A stretch of 64,000 bases of DNA from contig JAFLSV010000004.1 of assembly GCA_022510785.1 (NCBI GenBank), forward strand, positions 72,106 to 136,105. The letters run 5' to 3'. Positions 1 through 8,962 of this stretch are shown piece by piece. The translations under genes were made by a program, and so were the position numbers. Under the pieces are notes generated by a model. The model made no database searches. It was given only the letters and a program-made list of their open reading frames with translations, and was not told where the DNA came from. Position 1 is the first letter of the stretch, and each line of letters opens with the position of its first letter. The stretch comes from Desulfovibrionaceae bacterium (GTDB taxonomy: Bacteria > Desulfobacterota > Desulfovibrionia > Desulfovibrionales > Desulfovibrionaceae).

Positions 1-137
1 TGGTCAAAGTGGTTCCACCACAGCGCGCCCGTAATGGCAAAAAGGCCCAGCATCAGAGCCCAGCGCACGGGCAGGGGCCGCATGACCTCAGCCGTTGCCC
101 GTTCCACGGCCCGGTTGCGTTTTCTCCAGAATGCCAT
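1..137 (-). CDS. N-terminal fragment of a membrane protein, truncated by the window edge
   Basis: Minus strand reads MAFWRKRNRAVERATAEVMRPLPVRWALMLGLFAITGALWWNHFD with no stop to the edge; hydrophobic segment. Start may instead be at 83. Not in the supplied ORF track. Confidence 0.5.
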   Translation of the reverse strand, partial: MAFWRKRNRAVERATAEVMRPLPVRWALMLGLFAITGALWWNHFD

Positions 138-476
138 GAAACGGGTATAGCATCCGCGCCCCTGTCTTGACCAGAGTCTGAAACCCGCGAAACATTCGCC
201 CTGTCAATGAAGGTCAGCTTCTTAATTCTTTGAAATTCAAGGAAAATTTTTCTTGAAATCATCAAAAAAGTGAATCTTTCAAACCCGCCGGATTGGTATG
301 GACATTTCGGCGGACGGGGACGCTGCCGCATCAGCGAAGGGCGATCACGTCCCTATGCGCATTGCGGAATCTGACGCATTGCGCCTGTGGCGGCCTGCCG
401 GGCCGGGGCAATCGCGCGCAGGCGGCCTGTGGCCGGCGGGGCAGACGGGGAAAGAGGGAAAAGTCCGCGGCAGAAA

Positions 477-812
477 CTAAACCTTCAGATCGACGAGAAC
501 ACCAAGCAGCTCGTCGCCGGTGCGGATGACCGCGGTGTTGGCTTCAAAGGAACGCTGGTTGATAATAAGATTGGTCATTTCCCGCGCGACATCCACATGG
601 GAAAAGGGGGCGGCCTGTTCGCCGGAAACGATGTCCGGCGCGGGCCGGGTGACAATGGGGTTCACCCCCAGATCGGCCGGGCGCCCGCTCTGATAGCGCA
701 CCGAAACCGGCTGAAAGCTGGCGGTGTTGACGTTGGCGATATTGTAGGCCGTGCCCTGCACACCCGTGGCAAAGGCGTTCAGAGCGCTCAGGCTGGGTTC
801 AAATGACACCAT
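477..812 (-). CDS. Short flagellar rod/hook family protein (rod C-terminal domain)
   Basis: C-terminus DVAREMTNLIINQRSFEANTAVIRTGDELLGVLVDLKV matches the FlgC/FlgG-type rod C-terminal helix; N-terminal helix ALNAFATGVQGTAYNIANVNT. Start set at MVSFEPS. Confidence 0.8.
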   Translation of the reverse strand: MVSFEPSLSALNAFATGVQGTAYNIANVNTASFQPVSVRYQSGRPADLGVNPIVTRPAPDIVSGEQAAPFSHVDVAREMTNLIINQRSFEANTAVIRTGDELLGVLVDLKV

Positions 813-1008
813 GCGCGTTCTCCCCTGTGTCCACACTACCCAAAAAAGCAAACCTTGTCACCTGGCGGATCGGTTCGCCGGCGAAAAAGTTGACGCCTGC
901 GTTCCGTTGGGCGGGGAAGGCGTGCTTCATCACGCGCCGGTTCAGGGTTGCGGAACCGGCCCGCGAGAGGGCCGTGCGCGCCATCCGGAGCCGCCGGTCT
1001 GAACGGAA

Positions 1009-2562
1009 TCAGGCCTGGCGCGCGCGTTCAGCCCGCATAGCCGGATGGAACAGGCGGATGCCCGTGATCAGCGCGGCGAGAACCAGCACGGCGGAGCCAA
1101 GGCTCAGGCCCAGGCTGCCGCCGGTGAACCCGGCCACGACATAGCCCGTGATGCAGGCGGTGGCCACCAGCAGGGCATAGGGCAGCTGGGTGGAGATATG
1201 ATCCACATGATTGCAGCCCGCGCCGGCGCTGGACAGGATGGTGGTGTCGGAAATGGGCGAGCAGTGATCGCCGAACACGCTGCCCGCCAGGGTGGCCGAC
1301 AGGGAGACCACCAGCAGCTGAGGGTCAAGTGCCTGGGCCACGGGCACCACAATGGGAATGAGTATGCCGAAGGTTCCCCAGGCCGTACCGGTGGCAAAAC
1401 TCAGAAAGCCCGCCACAACAAAGACGATGGCGGGCAGCAGGGCGCCGGAAGCCTGTCCTCCGGCCACGACGGATTCCACAAATTGAGGAGTCTGGAGCAA
1501 ATCCCGGCACACGCCGCTGATAGTCCAGGCCAGCACCAGAATGACGTTGGCGGTGAGCATGGTCTTCATGCCTTCCACGATGCCGTTCATGAAGTTGTGG
1601 AAGGAAACAAGACCCCGCGGCACAAAAAGTAGCATGGCCGTTGCCAGAGCCGCGCACGATCCCCAGACCAGCGCCTGGGAGGCGCTGGTATTGCCGAAGG
1701 CGGCAGCCAGGGTGTGATAGGCCGGGTCTTCGCCCCAGTAGCCGCCGCTGTACAGCAGGCCCAGCACGGAAAACACAATGAGACTGGCAATGGGCAGCAC
1801 CATGTCGAGGATGCCTCCGTGCCGCACCCTGCCGCTGTCGGCGTTGGCCGCAGGCACGGCCAGCGCGCCCAGTTCGCCGCGTTCCGCCAGTTTTTCCGCC
1901 GTGCGCATGGGGCCGAAGTCAAAGCGGCTCAGGCTGACCACCCCGATCATGACCAGGGAAAGCAGGGCGTAAAAATTGTAGGGAATAGTGGACGCAAAGG
2001 CGGCGAAATCACTCTCGAACGCGCCGGTGGCCTTCAGGTTGCTGCCCACGGCCGCCGCCCAGCTGGAAACGGGCGCGATAATGCAGACGGGGGCGGCCGT
2101 GGCGTCGATGATATAGGCCAGTTTGGCGCGGGAAATGTGGTGACTGTCGGTGACAGGTTTCATGACCGTTCCCACGGTCAGGCAGTTGAAATAATCGTCG
2201 ATGAAGAAGACGGCGCCCAGGGCGCTGGTGGACAGCAGGGCGGAGCGCCGGTTTTTAATTTTGCCCGCGGCCCATTTTCCGTAAGCGGCAGTGCCGCCGG
2301 CCATGGAAATGACGTAGACCAGGGCGCCCAAGAGCGAGCAGAACATGATGATATTCATGTCGATTTTGTTCACCATCACGGTGAACGCTATTTCCACCGG
2401 CCCCATCAGCAGCGAGACCCCCGGCATGTTGGCCGCGTAAATGATGGTGCCGGTCAGGATGCCGATAAGCAGCGAGGACAGCACCTCCTTGGTGAGCAGG
2501 GCAAGGGTGATGGCTATGACGGGTGGAAGAATGGAAAGCCAGCCGGCATAATACGGATCCAC
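1009..2562 (-). CDS. NhaC-family Na+/H+ antiporter
   Basis: 517 aa polytopic protein; motifs FFIDDYFNCLTVGTVMKPVTD and FGDHCSPISDTTILSSAGAGCNHVDH typical of the family. GTG start with ggag upstream. Confidence 0.9.
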   Translation of the reverse strand: MDPYYAGWLSILPPVIAITLALLTKEVLSSLLIGILTGTIIYAANMPGVSLLMGPVEIAFTVMVNKIDMNIIMFCSLLGALVYVISMAGGTAAYGKWAAGKIKNRRSALLSTSALGAVFFIDDYFNCLTVGTVMKPVTDSHHISRAKLAYIIDATAAPVCIIAPVSSWAAAVGSNLKATGAFESDFAAFASTIPYNFYALLSLVMIGVVSLSRFDFGPMRTAEKLAERGELGALAVPAANADSGRVRHGGILDMVLPIASLIVFSVLGLLYSGGYWGEDPAYHTLAAAFGNTSASQALVWGSCAALATAMLLFVPRGLVSFHNFMNGIVEGMKTMLTANVILVLAWTISGVCRDLLQTPQFVESVVAGGQASGALLPAIVFVVAGFLSFATGTAWGTFGILIPIVVPVAQALDPQLLVVSLSATLAGSVFGDHCSPISDTTILSSAGAGCNHVDHISTQLPYALLVATACITGYVVAGFTGGSLGLSLGSAVLVLAALITGIRLFHPAMRAERARQA

Positions 2563-2595
2563 GATACAGTCTCCGGGTAAAGGGGGGATGGCCGG

Positions 2596-2648
2596 GCCGT
2601 CCGCAGGGCGTGAACGCCCTGAAGCTGCCGTCCGCCGGGTGGAAACCC
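2596..2648 (-). promoter_or_regulatory. Structured leader upstream of the NhaC gene
   Basis: Perfect hairpin cagggcg-tgaa-cgccctg (2604-2621) flanked by two copies of gccgtccgc (2596-2604, 2627-2635) and a gggt-ggaa-accc hairpin (2637-2648). Confidence 0.4.
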
Positions 2649-3111
2649 TGATGCGGCTTCATTCAGTCAAATCACAAATCTATACGGGAATGGTCAAGAT
2701 ATATACCGTTTTTTTGCCGCTGAAAAGCGTTTCGACGGCAGGGGCGGAAAGAGCTTTTTCCCGTGCCGGCGCGGCAGCCCGCGCGGGTTTGCCGGTGTTT
2801 CCGCGCCGTGCCGGCGCGGAGGGGGAACCCCGCGGGAACAGCGGCGGCTTGTCCCCGCTTTGAGTGTGCCGGCTTTGATGATATCCTGCCGGAGCGGCGC
2901 CGGACAGGCCAAAACCCGGGCCGCCGTCCATCATGCCTGCGCGGTCTGGAGCTCCGACGGAAACCGGACGGCGGGAGAAATCCCCGGGCGGCGTGAACGG
3001 ACTTGCGGGAATAGGCAAAAAGATGCGCGAATTGGCGCTGGTTCGCGCGGCAAAACAGACTTAAAAGAAGAGGTCAGGCTCACGCAGATACCAGGGTGAG
3101 CCGCGGGAGCA

Positions 3112-3957
3112 ATGATGGAACTCATAAAAAATCACAGCTATGACGAGGAACGGGCCTTGTATGGCGTTCGTCATGTTCATCTTGTGAACTGCGCTTTTTC
3201 CGGGCCGGCGGATGGAGAAAGCGCCGTCAAGGAAGCCTCGGATGTTGTGGCCGAAGGCTGTTTTTTTGACCTGCGCTATCCCTTCTGGCATGTGCAGCGG
3301 CTGAGTATCCGGCAGTGCCGCATGTCCGAGGGGTGCCGGGCGGCGTTGTGGTATTCTGGGCAGATCACCGCTGCGGAAAGTGAACTGCATGGAATTAAGG
3401 TATTTCGTGAATGCCGGGATGTGACCGTCCGTGACTGTGATATCAAATCCCATGAGGCCGGCTGGTTTTCCCGCGGGTTTGTGATGGAAAAATGCGTGGT
3501 GGAAAGTGATTATTTTATGTTAAATAGCAAAAATCTTAAATTGAGCGATGTGAGATTCAAGGGAAAATATGCCTTGCAATATCTGCAAGATTCTGTTTTT
3601 GAAAATTGCGATATCACCAGCCGGGATGCTTTTTGGCATGCTCGGAATGTTACCGTCAAAAACAGCGTGCTCCGCGGGGAATTCCTTGGCTGGTATTCCG
3701 ACAATCTTATTCTTGAAAATTGCCGGATACTCAGCTCTCAACCCTTATGTTACTGCACAAACCTGAAGCTTATGAATTGCGAAATTATTGATTCGGATCT
3801 TTGCTTTGAGAAGTCGGATGTGGACGCGGTTATCACAACTTCTGTTGACAGTATTAAAAATCCCCGATCAGGACGAATTGTGGCTCCATTTGTGGAAGAA
3901 ATTATCCGTGATGATGAAAATTCCAAGGCTGAAATTTTTGTGACAGGTCAGCAATGA
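3112..3957 (+). CDS. DUF3737-like right-handed beta-helix protein
   Basis: 281 aa with repeated ~20-residue turns (VTVRDCDI.., FVMEKCVV.., SVFENCDI.., VTVKNSVL.., LILENCRI.., LKLMNCEI..). Confidence 0.75.
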   Translation: MMELIKNHSYDEERALYGVRHVHLVNCAFSGPADGESAVKEASDVVAEGCFFDLRYPFWHVQRLSIRQCRMSEGCRAALWYSGQITAAESELHGIKVFRECRDVTVRDCDIKSHEAGWFSRGFVMEKCVVESDYFMLNSKNLKLSDVRFKGKYALQYLQDSVFENCDITSRDAFWHARNVTVKNSVLRGEFLGWYSDNLILENCRILSSQPLCYCTNLKLMNCEIIDSDLCFEKSDVDAVITTSVDSIKNPRSGRIVAPFVEEIIRDDENSKAEIFVTGQQ

Positions 3958-4032
3958 GTCGCCATGTGATTTGTCCAAACATTTGCTCCATGAACAGGCA
4001 TTCAATGCACCTTAACAGAAACGAAGAGGACT

Positions 4033-4908
4033 ATGCACATGTTTCACAAAAGTATCATATGTTGTCTGGGATTTGTGTTTGTTTTCTTATTGATTAATGT
4101 AGCCTGTGCTGAGCCGCAGGCCGCAGGAGACAATTTGGAAAGGATTGCCATAATGGAAAAGAATATGCAGAAATTTCTGGGCAGCGCGGAATCTTCACTT
4201 TCATCCACTGATGATCCTGATTTTGCCGCCATACGGGACAGGCTGATCTATGGTGAAATTGCGGATCGGGGATCATTGAGTGACACGCAGCGCGGGCTTA
4301 TTACCCTGGTTGTGCTGACAGCCAGCCAGACTCTGGATGATTTGAAAACGCATGTCAATGCTGCCTTGCGTGTTGGCGTAACTCCTGTGGAAATTAAGGA
4401 AGCGATATATCAGTGCGCTCCATACATTGGCTTCCCCAAAACGGAAGCTGCGCTGAAAAAAGTTAATGAGGTTTTTAACGAAAATAATATTCCTCTCCCG
4501 CTGGAAAGTCAGAGTACGGTTACGGAATCTTCCCGTTACGCGGATGGATTGAGTGTGCAAAAATCCATTTTTGGCGATGTCATAGACACTATGCATAAGG
4601 CGACGCCGGCGGGGCAGCTGCCCATTGTTCAAAATTATCTTTCCGCGTTTTGCTTTGGCGATATCTATACCAGAAAGGGTCTGGACCTGAAGACCCGGGA
4701 GCTTTTGACATTTTCCATCATTTCCGCCCTCGGTGGCTGCGAAAGTCAGGTTCGTTCCCATGTGCAGGCCAATGTGGCCGTGGGAAATTCCAAGCAAAAT
4801 CTGGTTGACGCGCTGGCGCAAAGTCTTCCCTGCATCGGTTTTCCCCGGACTCTCAATGCGCTGGCCTGCGTCAACAGCGTCATCCCCGAGCCTGATCAGG
4901 CAAAGTAA
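4033..4908 (+). CDS. Carboxymuconolactone decarboxylase family protein, two tandem domains, with signal peptide
   Basis: N-terminal hydrophobic signal MFHKSIICCLGFVFVFLLINVACA; two copies of the core (LITLVVLTASQTLDDLKTHVNAALRVGVTPVEIKEAIYQCAPYIGFPKTEAAL and LLTFSIISALGGCESQVRSHVQANVAVGNSKQNLVDALAQSLPCIGFPRTLNAL). Confidence 0.88.
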   Translation: MHMFHKSIICCLGFVFVFLLINVACAEPQAAGDNLERIAIMEKNMQKFLGSAESSLSSTDDPDFAAIRDRLIYGEIADRGSLSDTQRGLITLVVLTASQTLDDLKTHVNAALRVGVTPVEIKEAIYQCAPYIGFPKTEAALKKVNEVFNENNIPLPLESQSTVTESSRYADGLSVQKSIFGDVIDTMHKATPAGQLPIVQNYLSAFCFGDIYTRKGLDLKTRELLTFSIISALGGCESQVRSHVQANVAVGNSKQNLVDALAQSLPCIGFPRTLNALACVNSVIPEPDQAK

Positions 4909-5041
4909 GCTTTGATGATGCAAACGATACGCCATTTTTCCGAAAAAATTTGAACCCCCATGCGCATGATGGCCTGGCGCGTGCGGAATGCGGAGCATGG
5001 CGGATGCGTGTGGCTTTTCGGTGACCCATGGGGCATGAGGG

Positions 5042-5072
5042 ACGACGAGCGCCCGTCACGGGCGCTCGTCGT
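5042..5072. terminator. Hairpin between convergent genes (possible bidirectional terminator, no T-tract)
   Basis: Perfect 13-bp inverted repeat acgacgagcgccc-gtcac-gggcgctcgtcgt between genes ending at 4908 (+) and 5106 (-). Confidence 0.55.
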
Positions 5073-5105
5073 ATGTGCCGGCCTGGGGCTTTGTGCCGGG
5101 CAGGC

Positions 5106-6017
5106 TCACGTTCCCGGCGAGCGGCGGCGTTTTCTGTCCCGCAGGGGAGGTTCGCCGAATATTCGCTTATATTCTCTGGTGAACTGGGTAACGCTGCCAT
5201 ATCCCACGCTTAAAGCCGCGCTGGAAGCCCGTTCGTTTTCCACCAGCATAAGGCGCTGCGCTTCATGCAGGCGCAATTGCTTTTGATATTGCAAGGGGCT
5301 GAGCCCTGTGAGCATTTTAAAACGCCGGTGCAGGTTTGCCGTTGACATATTGACCTGCCTGGCCAGCTCGTCGATGCGCATGGGGATTTTATAGTTTTTT
5401 CGTATCCAGCGTATGGCCTGGACAATCTGATGGTTTTGAGTGCCTGGCATGTTCAGTTGCCGCAAAATATTTCCATGGGGGCTTATAAGCAGAAGATAAT
5501 GAAGCTCATGCAGCATCATGGGTGCGCGAAGCGCTATTTGTTTGGATTTTTCAAGCAGTTCTAACATACGGAGGAACATTTCCAGAATATCTTCATTGGT
5601 ATCAGTGATTGAAATACTTGTATCTGATTGTATATTTTCAGGAAAATCTTGTTTTATTTCCATGGATAAAGAGGAAAGATATTGAGTATCAAGATAAAGA
5701 TAAAGAAAAAGAAAAGGTTTTTCCGGTGTGGCATGCATGACATAGGACGATATAGGCATATCCACACCGGCGACAATGCTCTGATTTTCCGTATAGATAT
5801 ACTCCCTGCCTCCCATGAGGGAATGCTTGGTTCCCTGAATGACAAGCCCGACCATGGGCTTTTCAAAGCAGCTTTCCGGCGCTCCTGTCTGGTCACGCCG
5901 GGCGAGGTGAAAACCTGGAATGGCTGTGGGGCAGATGCAGGGGCGCTTCAGATGCCGCAGCAGTTTATGCTTGAGTTCGTCATGAAGGTACGCGATTCGC
6001 GGCGCATGTTCCGTCAT
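5106..6017 (-). CDS. AraC-family transcriptional regulator with AraC N-terminal ligand domain
   Basis: C-terminal double HTH (RIDELARQVNMSTANLHRRFKMLTGLSPLQYQKQLRLHEAQRLM ... VGYGSVTQFTREYKRIFGEPP). Confidence 0.92.
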   Translation of the reverse strand: MTEHAPRIAYLHDELKHKLLRHLKRPCICPTAIPGFHLARRDQTGAPESCFEKPMVGLVIQGTKHSLMGGREYIYTENQSIVAGVDMPISSYVMHATPEKPFLFLYLYLDTQYLSSLSMEIKQDFPENIQSDTSISITDTNEDILEMFLRMLELLEKSKQIALRAPMMLHELHYLLLISPHGNILRQLNMPGTQNHQIVQAIRWIRKNYKIPMRIDELARQVNMSTANLHRRFKMLTGLSPLQYQKQLRLHEAQRLMLVENERASSAALSVGYGSVTQFTREYKRIFGEPPLRDRKRRRSPGT

Positions 6018-6086
6018 GGTATCTCCGTGTGCATGGTCAGGACCAGACGTATCCTGTGGTGCGCTTTAGGGTGACAGCATGAACCT

Positions 6087-7235
6087 TTATAGCGGGTTTT
6101 GGGGAAATGACAAGGCTGGCGACTCCCACCAGCGGGGATACTCAGGAATGGGATCAGTGAGATTCACCATTTCCCCTATAATTGGGGTCAGCAGGCGAAA
6201 ACGTGCATTCCGGCTGGCGCTTGCCATGCGTCTGAACGGTTCATCCCATGGATGACGGGCCAGGGCGAACTTGCCGATATGGGCGGGCAGCAGGTGTCTG
6301 GCTTCCATATCGTCCGCCGCCCGGGCCGCTTCTTCCGGTGTCATATGGATAAAGCGCCAGTCTTCATTGTACTGGCCGCAATCCAGAAGGGCGAGGTCAA
6401 CAGGCCCGAAGCGTTTGCCCAGCTCGGCAAAATGCGGGCCATAGCCGCTGTCTCCGCTGAAAAAGATGCGTCGCGCGGGCGATTCCAGCAAAAAGCCTGC
6501 CCACAGGGCCTTGTTCCGGGTCAGGGAACGCCCGGAGTAATGGCGGGCGGTCGTCACATGAACCCGGACGCCTGCGCCAAGGGCGAATGTGTCGCCCCAG
6601 TCCGCTTCGTGGATGACGTTGCCGGAAAATCCCCAGCGCTGGAAGTGCGCCCCCGTACCGAGCCCGCACAGAATGTTCCGTATTTTGGGTTTCAGGGCCA
6701 TCATGGAGGGGTAGTCCAGATGATCCCAGTGGTCATGCGAGATCAGCGCACAGTCGATATCCGGCATGTCGTCGGGCGAGTAGGGCGTGGCGCCGGCAAA
6801 GGCCCGCGTGCTGAAGGACACCGGGGCCGCATAGGGGCTGAATACCGGATCAATGAGCATGCGCTGGCCCGCAAGCTGGATGAAAAACGACGAGTGCCCA
6901 AGCCACACAACAGCATCCTGAGCGCGATCCGGGGAAAAAAGGGACGCCCGTTGCGAAGGAAGGGGGCCGGGAGGAACGGGGTTGACCCGTTTGGTCACGA
7001 GGGAGCGCACCAGGGCGACACCAAAACTGCTGTTGTCGGTCAAAATTGGCGTGGGAAGCTCATTGTGGAAGACTCCGTCGGCATAATGGGGCGAGGCCAG
7101 AATACGCCGGAGAGCCTCGCCTTCGGGAAGCGCCCCGAATTTTGTCTGGCGGAGAAATGCCCATATCCCGCCGGCACTTGCGCCGCCAAGCACAGCGCCG
7201 GCGCTCAGGGCTTTGAGGAAGCTTCTTCGGGTCAT
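6087..7235 (-). CDS. Tat-exported MBL-fold (UlaG/NAPE-PLD-like) metallo-hydrolase
   Basis: Twin-arginine signal MTRRSFLKALSAGAVLGG; metal motif ISHDHWDHLDY; GHSSFFIQ and FFSGDSGYGPHF motifs. Confidence 0.88.
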   Translation of the reverse strand: MTRRSFLKALSAGAVLGGASAGGIWAFLRQTKFGALPEGEALRRILASPHYADGVFHNELPTPILTDNSSFGVALVRSLVTKRVNPVPPGPLPSQRASLFSPDRAQDAVVWLGHSSFFIQLAGQRMLIDPVFSPYAAPVSFSTRAFAGATPYSPDDMPDIDCALISHDHWDHLDYPSMMALKPKIRNILCGLGTGAHFQRWGFSGNVIHEADWGDTFALGAGVRVHVTTARHYSGRSLTRNKALWAGFLLESPARRIFFSGDSGYGPHFAELGKRFGPVDLALLDCGQYNEDWRFIHMTPEEAARAADDMEARHLLPAHIGKFALARHPWDEPFRRMASASRNARFRLLTPIIGEMVNLTDPIPEYPRWWESPALSFPQNPL

Positions 7236-7414
7236 GGCGACTCCTTGCGAGTGTGCGGCAGAACCTTGACGGGGCGGGACAGAGCCTTGCTGAAATGAGC
7301 GTCCCCGGTGAGAGTCTGGCAGCTTTCACCGGGGCGCGGCATCCATTTTTTTCAAGAGGCGGGGGCCTTGCTGCCCCCGAAGGCGCACAAGGCCCTGTGA
7401 GCGTGAATGGCCCT

Positions 7415-8953
7415 TCAGTTTTGGCCCGCCGCCGTCCCGGCCTTTCGTGTCGGCACGGGAACGGGCATGGCCGTCGGCGTGCCCGGCGTGTCCACCCAGC
7501 CGCCGCCCAGGGCCATGCACACCTGCACGATGGACGAAAGGTGGCTGGTGCGCACGTTGGCCAGCTGCACTTCCGCGTCAAACAGCGAGCGCTCGGCATC
7601 CAGCACATCCAGATAGGACGCATAGCCGTTTTCGTAGCGCAGGCGAGCCAGATCGACAGCCTTGCGCAGGTTGTCCACGGCAATGGCCAGGGTATCGGTG
7701 ATGGCCGTGGTGCGCTGCTGGATGACCAGGGCGTTCCTGATGTCGCGGAAGGCCTGCTGGACGGTCAGGGCGTAGTTGGCTGCGGCTTCGCGCATGGCGG
7801 CCTCGCTGATCCTCACATTGCTGGAAATGCGGCCGAAGGTCAGCAGCGGCACGGAAACGTTGCCTCCAAAGGCCCACATGTCGGATGCGCCGGTAAAGAG
7901 CGTATCCAGGCTGTTGCTCTGGGTGCCGAGCTGCCCGGTCAGGGAGATGGACGGAAACCATGCGGCCCTGGCCACGCCTATTTTATAGTTGGCGGCCCGC
8001 AGCTGGGCTTCGGCGGCCACAATGTCGGGGCGGCGTTCCAAAAGTTCCGACGGCAGGCCGGCGGGCAGCTGGGGCGCGGCGGGCAGCTCGTCAATGGACA
8101 GCCCGCGTTCCGGAACCTCTTCAAAAATGGCCCGCGGCGAGCGGCCTGTCAGCACCATGAGGGCGCTTTCCGCCGTGGCCACCTGATATTCGGCGGTGTA
8201 CACCTTGGCCCGCATGGTGTCGGTTTCGGTTTTGGCCCGCAAAAAGTCCAGTTCGCTGATGAGGCCCTCGTCGTAGCGGGCCTGATAGATTTTCAGGGCT
8301 TCTTCACGGGTTTCCAGGGTGCGTTTGGCAATGCTCAGCTGGGCATCGTAGTTGCGCAGATCAAAATAGGCGATGCTGGTCTGCCCCGCCAGGCTGAGCA
8401 GCGCGCCCCGCAGGCCCGCTTCCGAGGCCAGCAGCTGTTCGCGGGCCGCGGCGGTGCCGTTGCGGTATTTGCCCCACAAATCCATTTCCCACACGGCCTG
8501 AAGCGAAGCGGACCAGGCTTCGCCTTCGCGTGGGGGCGGGGTGGAACCGGGCACCGCCGGATGTATGCGGTGGATGGCGTCCTGCAGCACGCCAAGGCCC
8601 TTGGCCAGACCATAGGTGCCCGATCCTTCGGTGCTGATGCGGCTTTTGCCGCCACTGCCCGCTCCCGCCAGGGTGGGGAACTGTTCTGCCCTGGCATAGC
8701 CCAGGTAGGCACGCGCCTGCTCCACGCGGGTCATGGCTATGACCATGTTCTGGTTATAGGCCAGCGCCTCGTTGACCAGCCTGTTCAGAATGGGGTCTTC
8801 AAAACGTTTCCACCACTGGACTTCCAGTCCCTGTCCGGCCTCCGGCCCGTTCCAGGCGGCGGGCAGTTCCAGGGCCGGACGCGAATAGTCCGGCGCGAGG
8901 GAGCAGCCCGCCAGCGCCAGCGATGCCAGGGCGCCTATGATGAGTCGTTTCAT
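7415..8953 (-). CDS. Efflux outer membrane factor lipoprotein (OprM/NodT family)
   Basis: Lipobox LALAGCSLAPDYSRP; RRPDIVAAEAQLRAANYKIGVARAAWFPSISLTG; third gene of an RND operon. Confidence 0.95.
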   Translation of the reverse strand: MKRLIIGALASLALAGCSLAPDYSRPALELPAAWNGPEAGQGLEVQWWKRFEDPILNRLVNEALAYNQNMVIAMTRVEQARAYLGYARAEQFPTLAGAGSGGKSRISTEGSGTYGLAKGLGVLQDAIHRIHPAVPGSTPPPREGEAWSASLQAVWEMDLWGKYRNGTAAAREQLLASEAGLRGALLSLAGQTSIAYFDLRNYDAQLSIAKRTLETREEALKIYQARYDEGLISELDFLRAKTETDTMRAKVYTAEYQVATAESALMVLTGRSPRAIFEEVPERGLSIDELPAAPQLPAGLPSELLERRPDIVAAEAQLRAANYKIGVARAAWFPSISLTGQLGTQSNSLDTLFTGASDMWAFGGNVSVPLLTFGRISSNVRISEAAMREAAANYALTVQQAFRDIRNALVIQQRTTAITDTLAIAVDNLRKAVDLARLRYENGYASYLDVLDAERSLFDAEVQLANVRTSHLSSIVQVCMALGGGWVDTPGTPTAMPVPVPTRKAGTAAGQN

Positions 8954-8962
8954 ATGGTTTCC

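Noticed and set aside
7303-7378. Terminator for the RND operon (ccccggtga...tcaccgggg and gggggc...gccccc hairpins)
   Set aside because: Real inverted repeats, but on the operon strand neither is followed by a T-tract, so not called as an intrinsic terminator.
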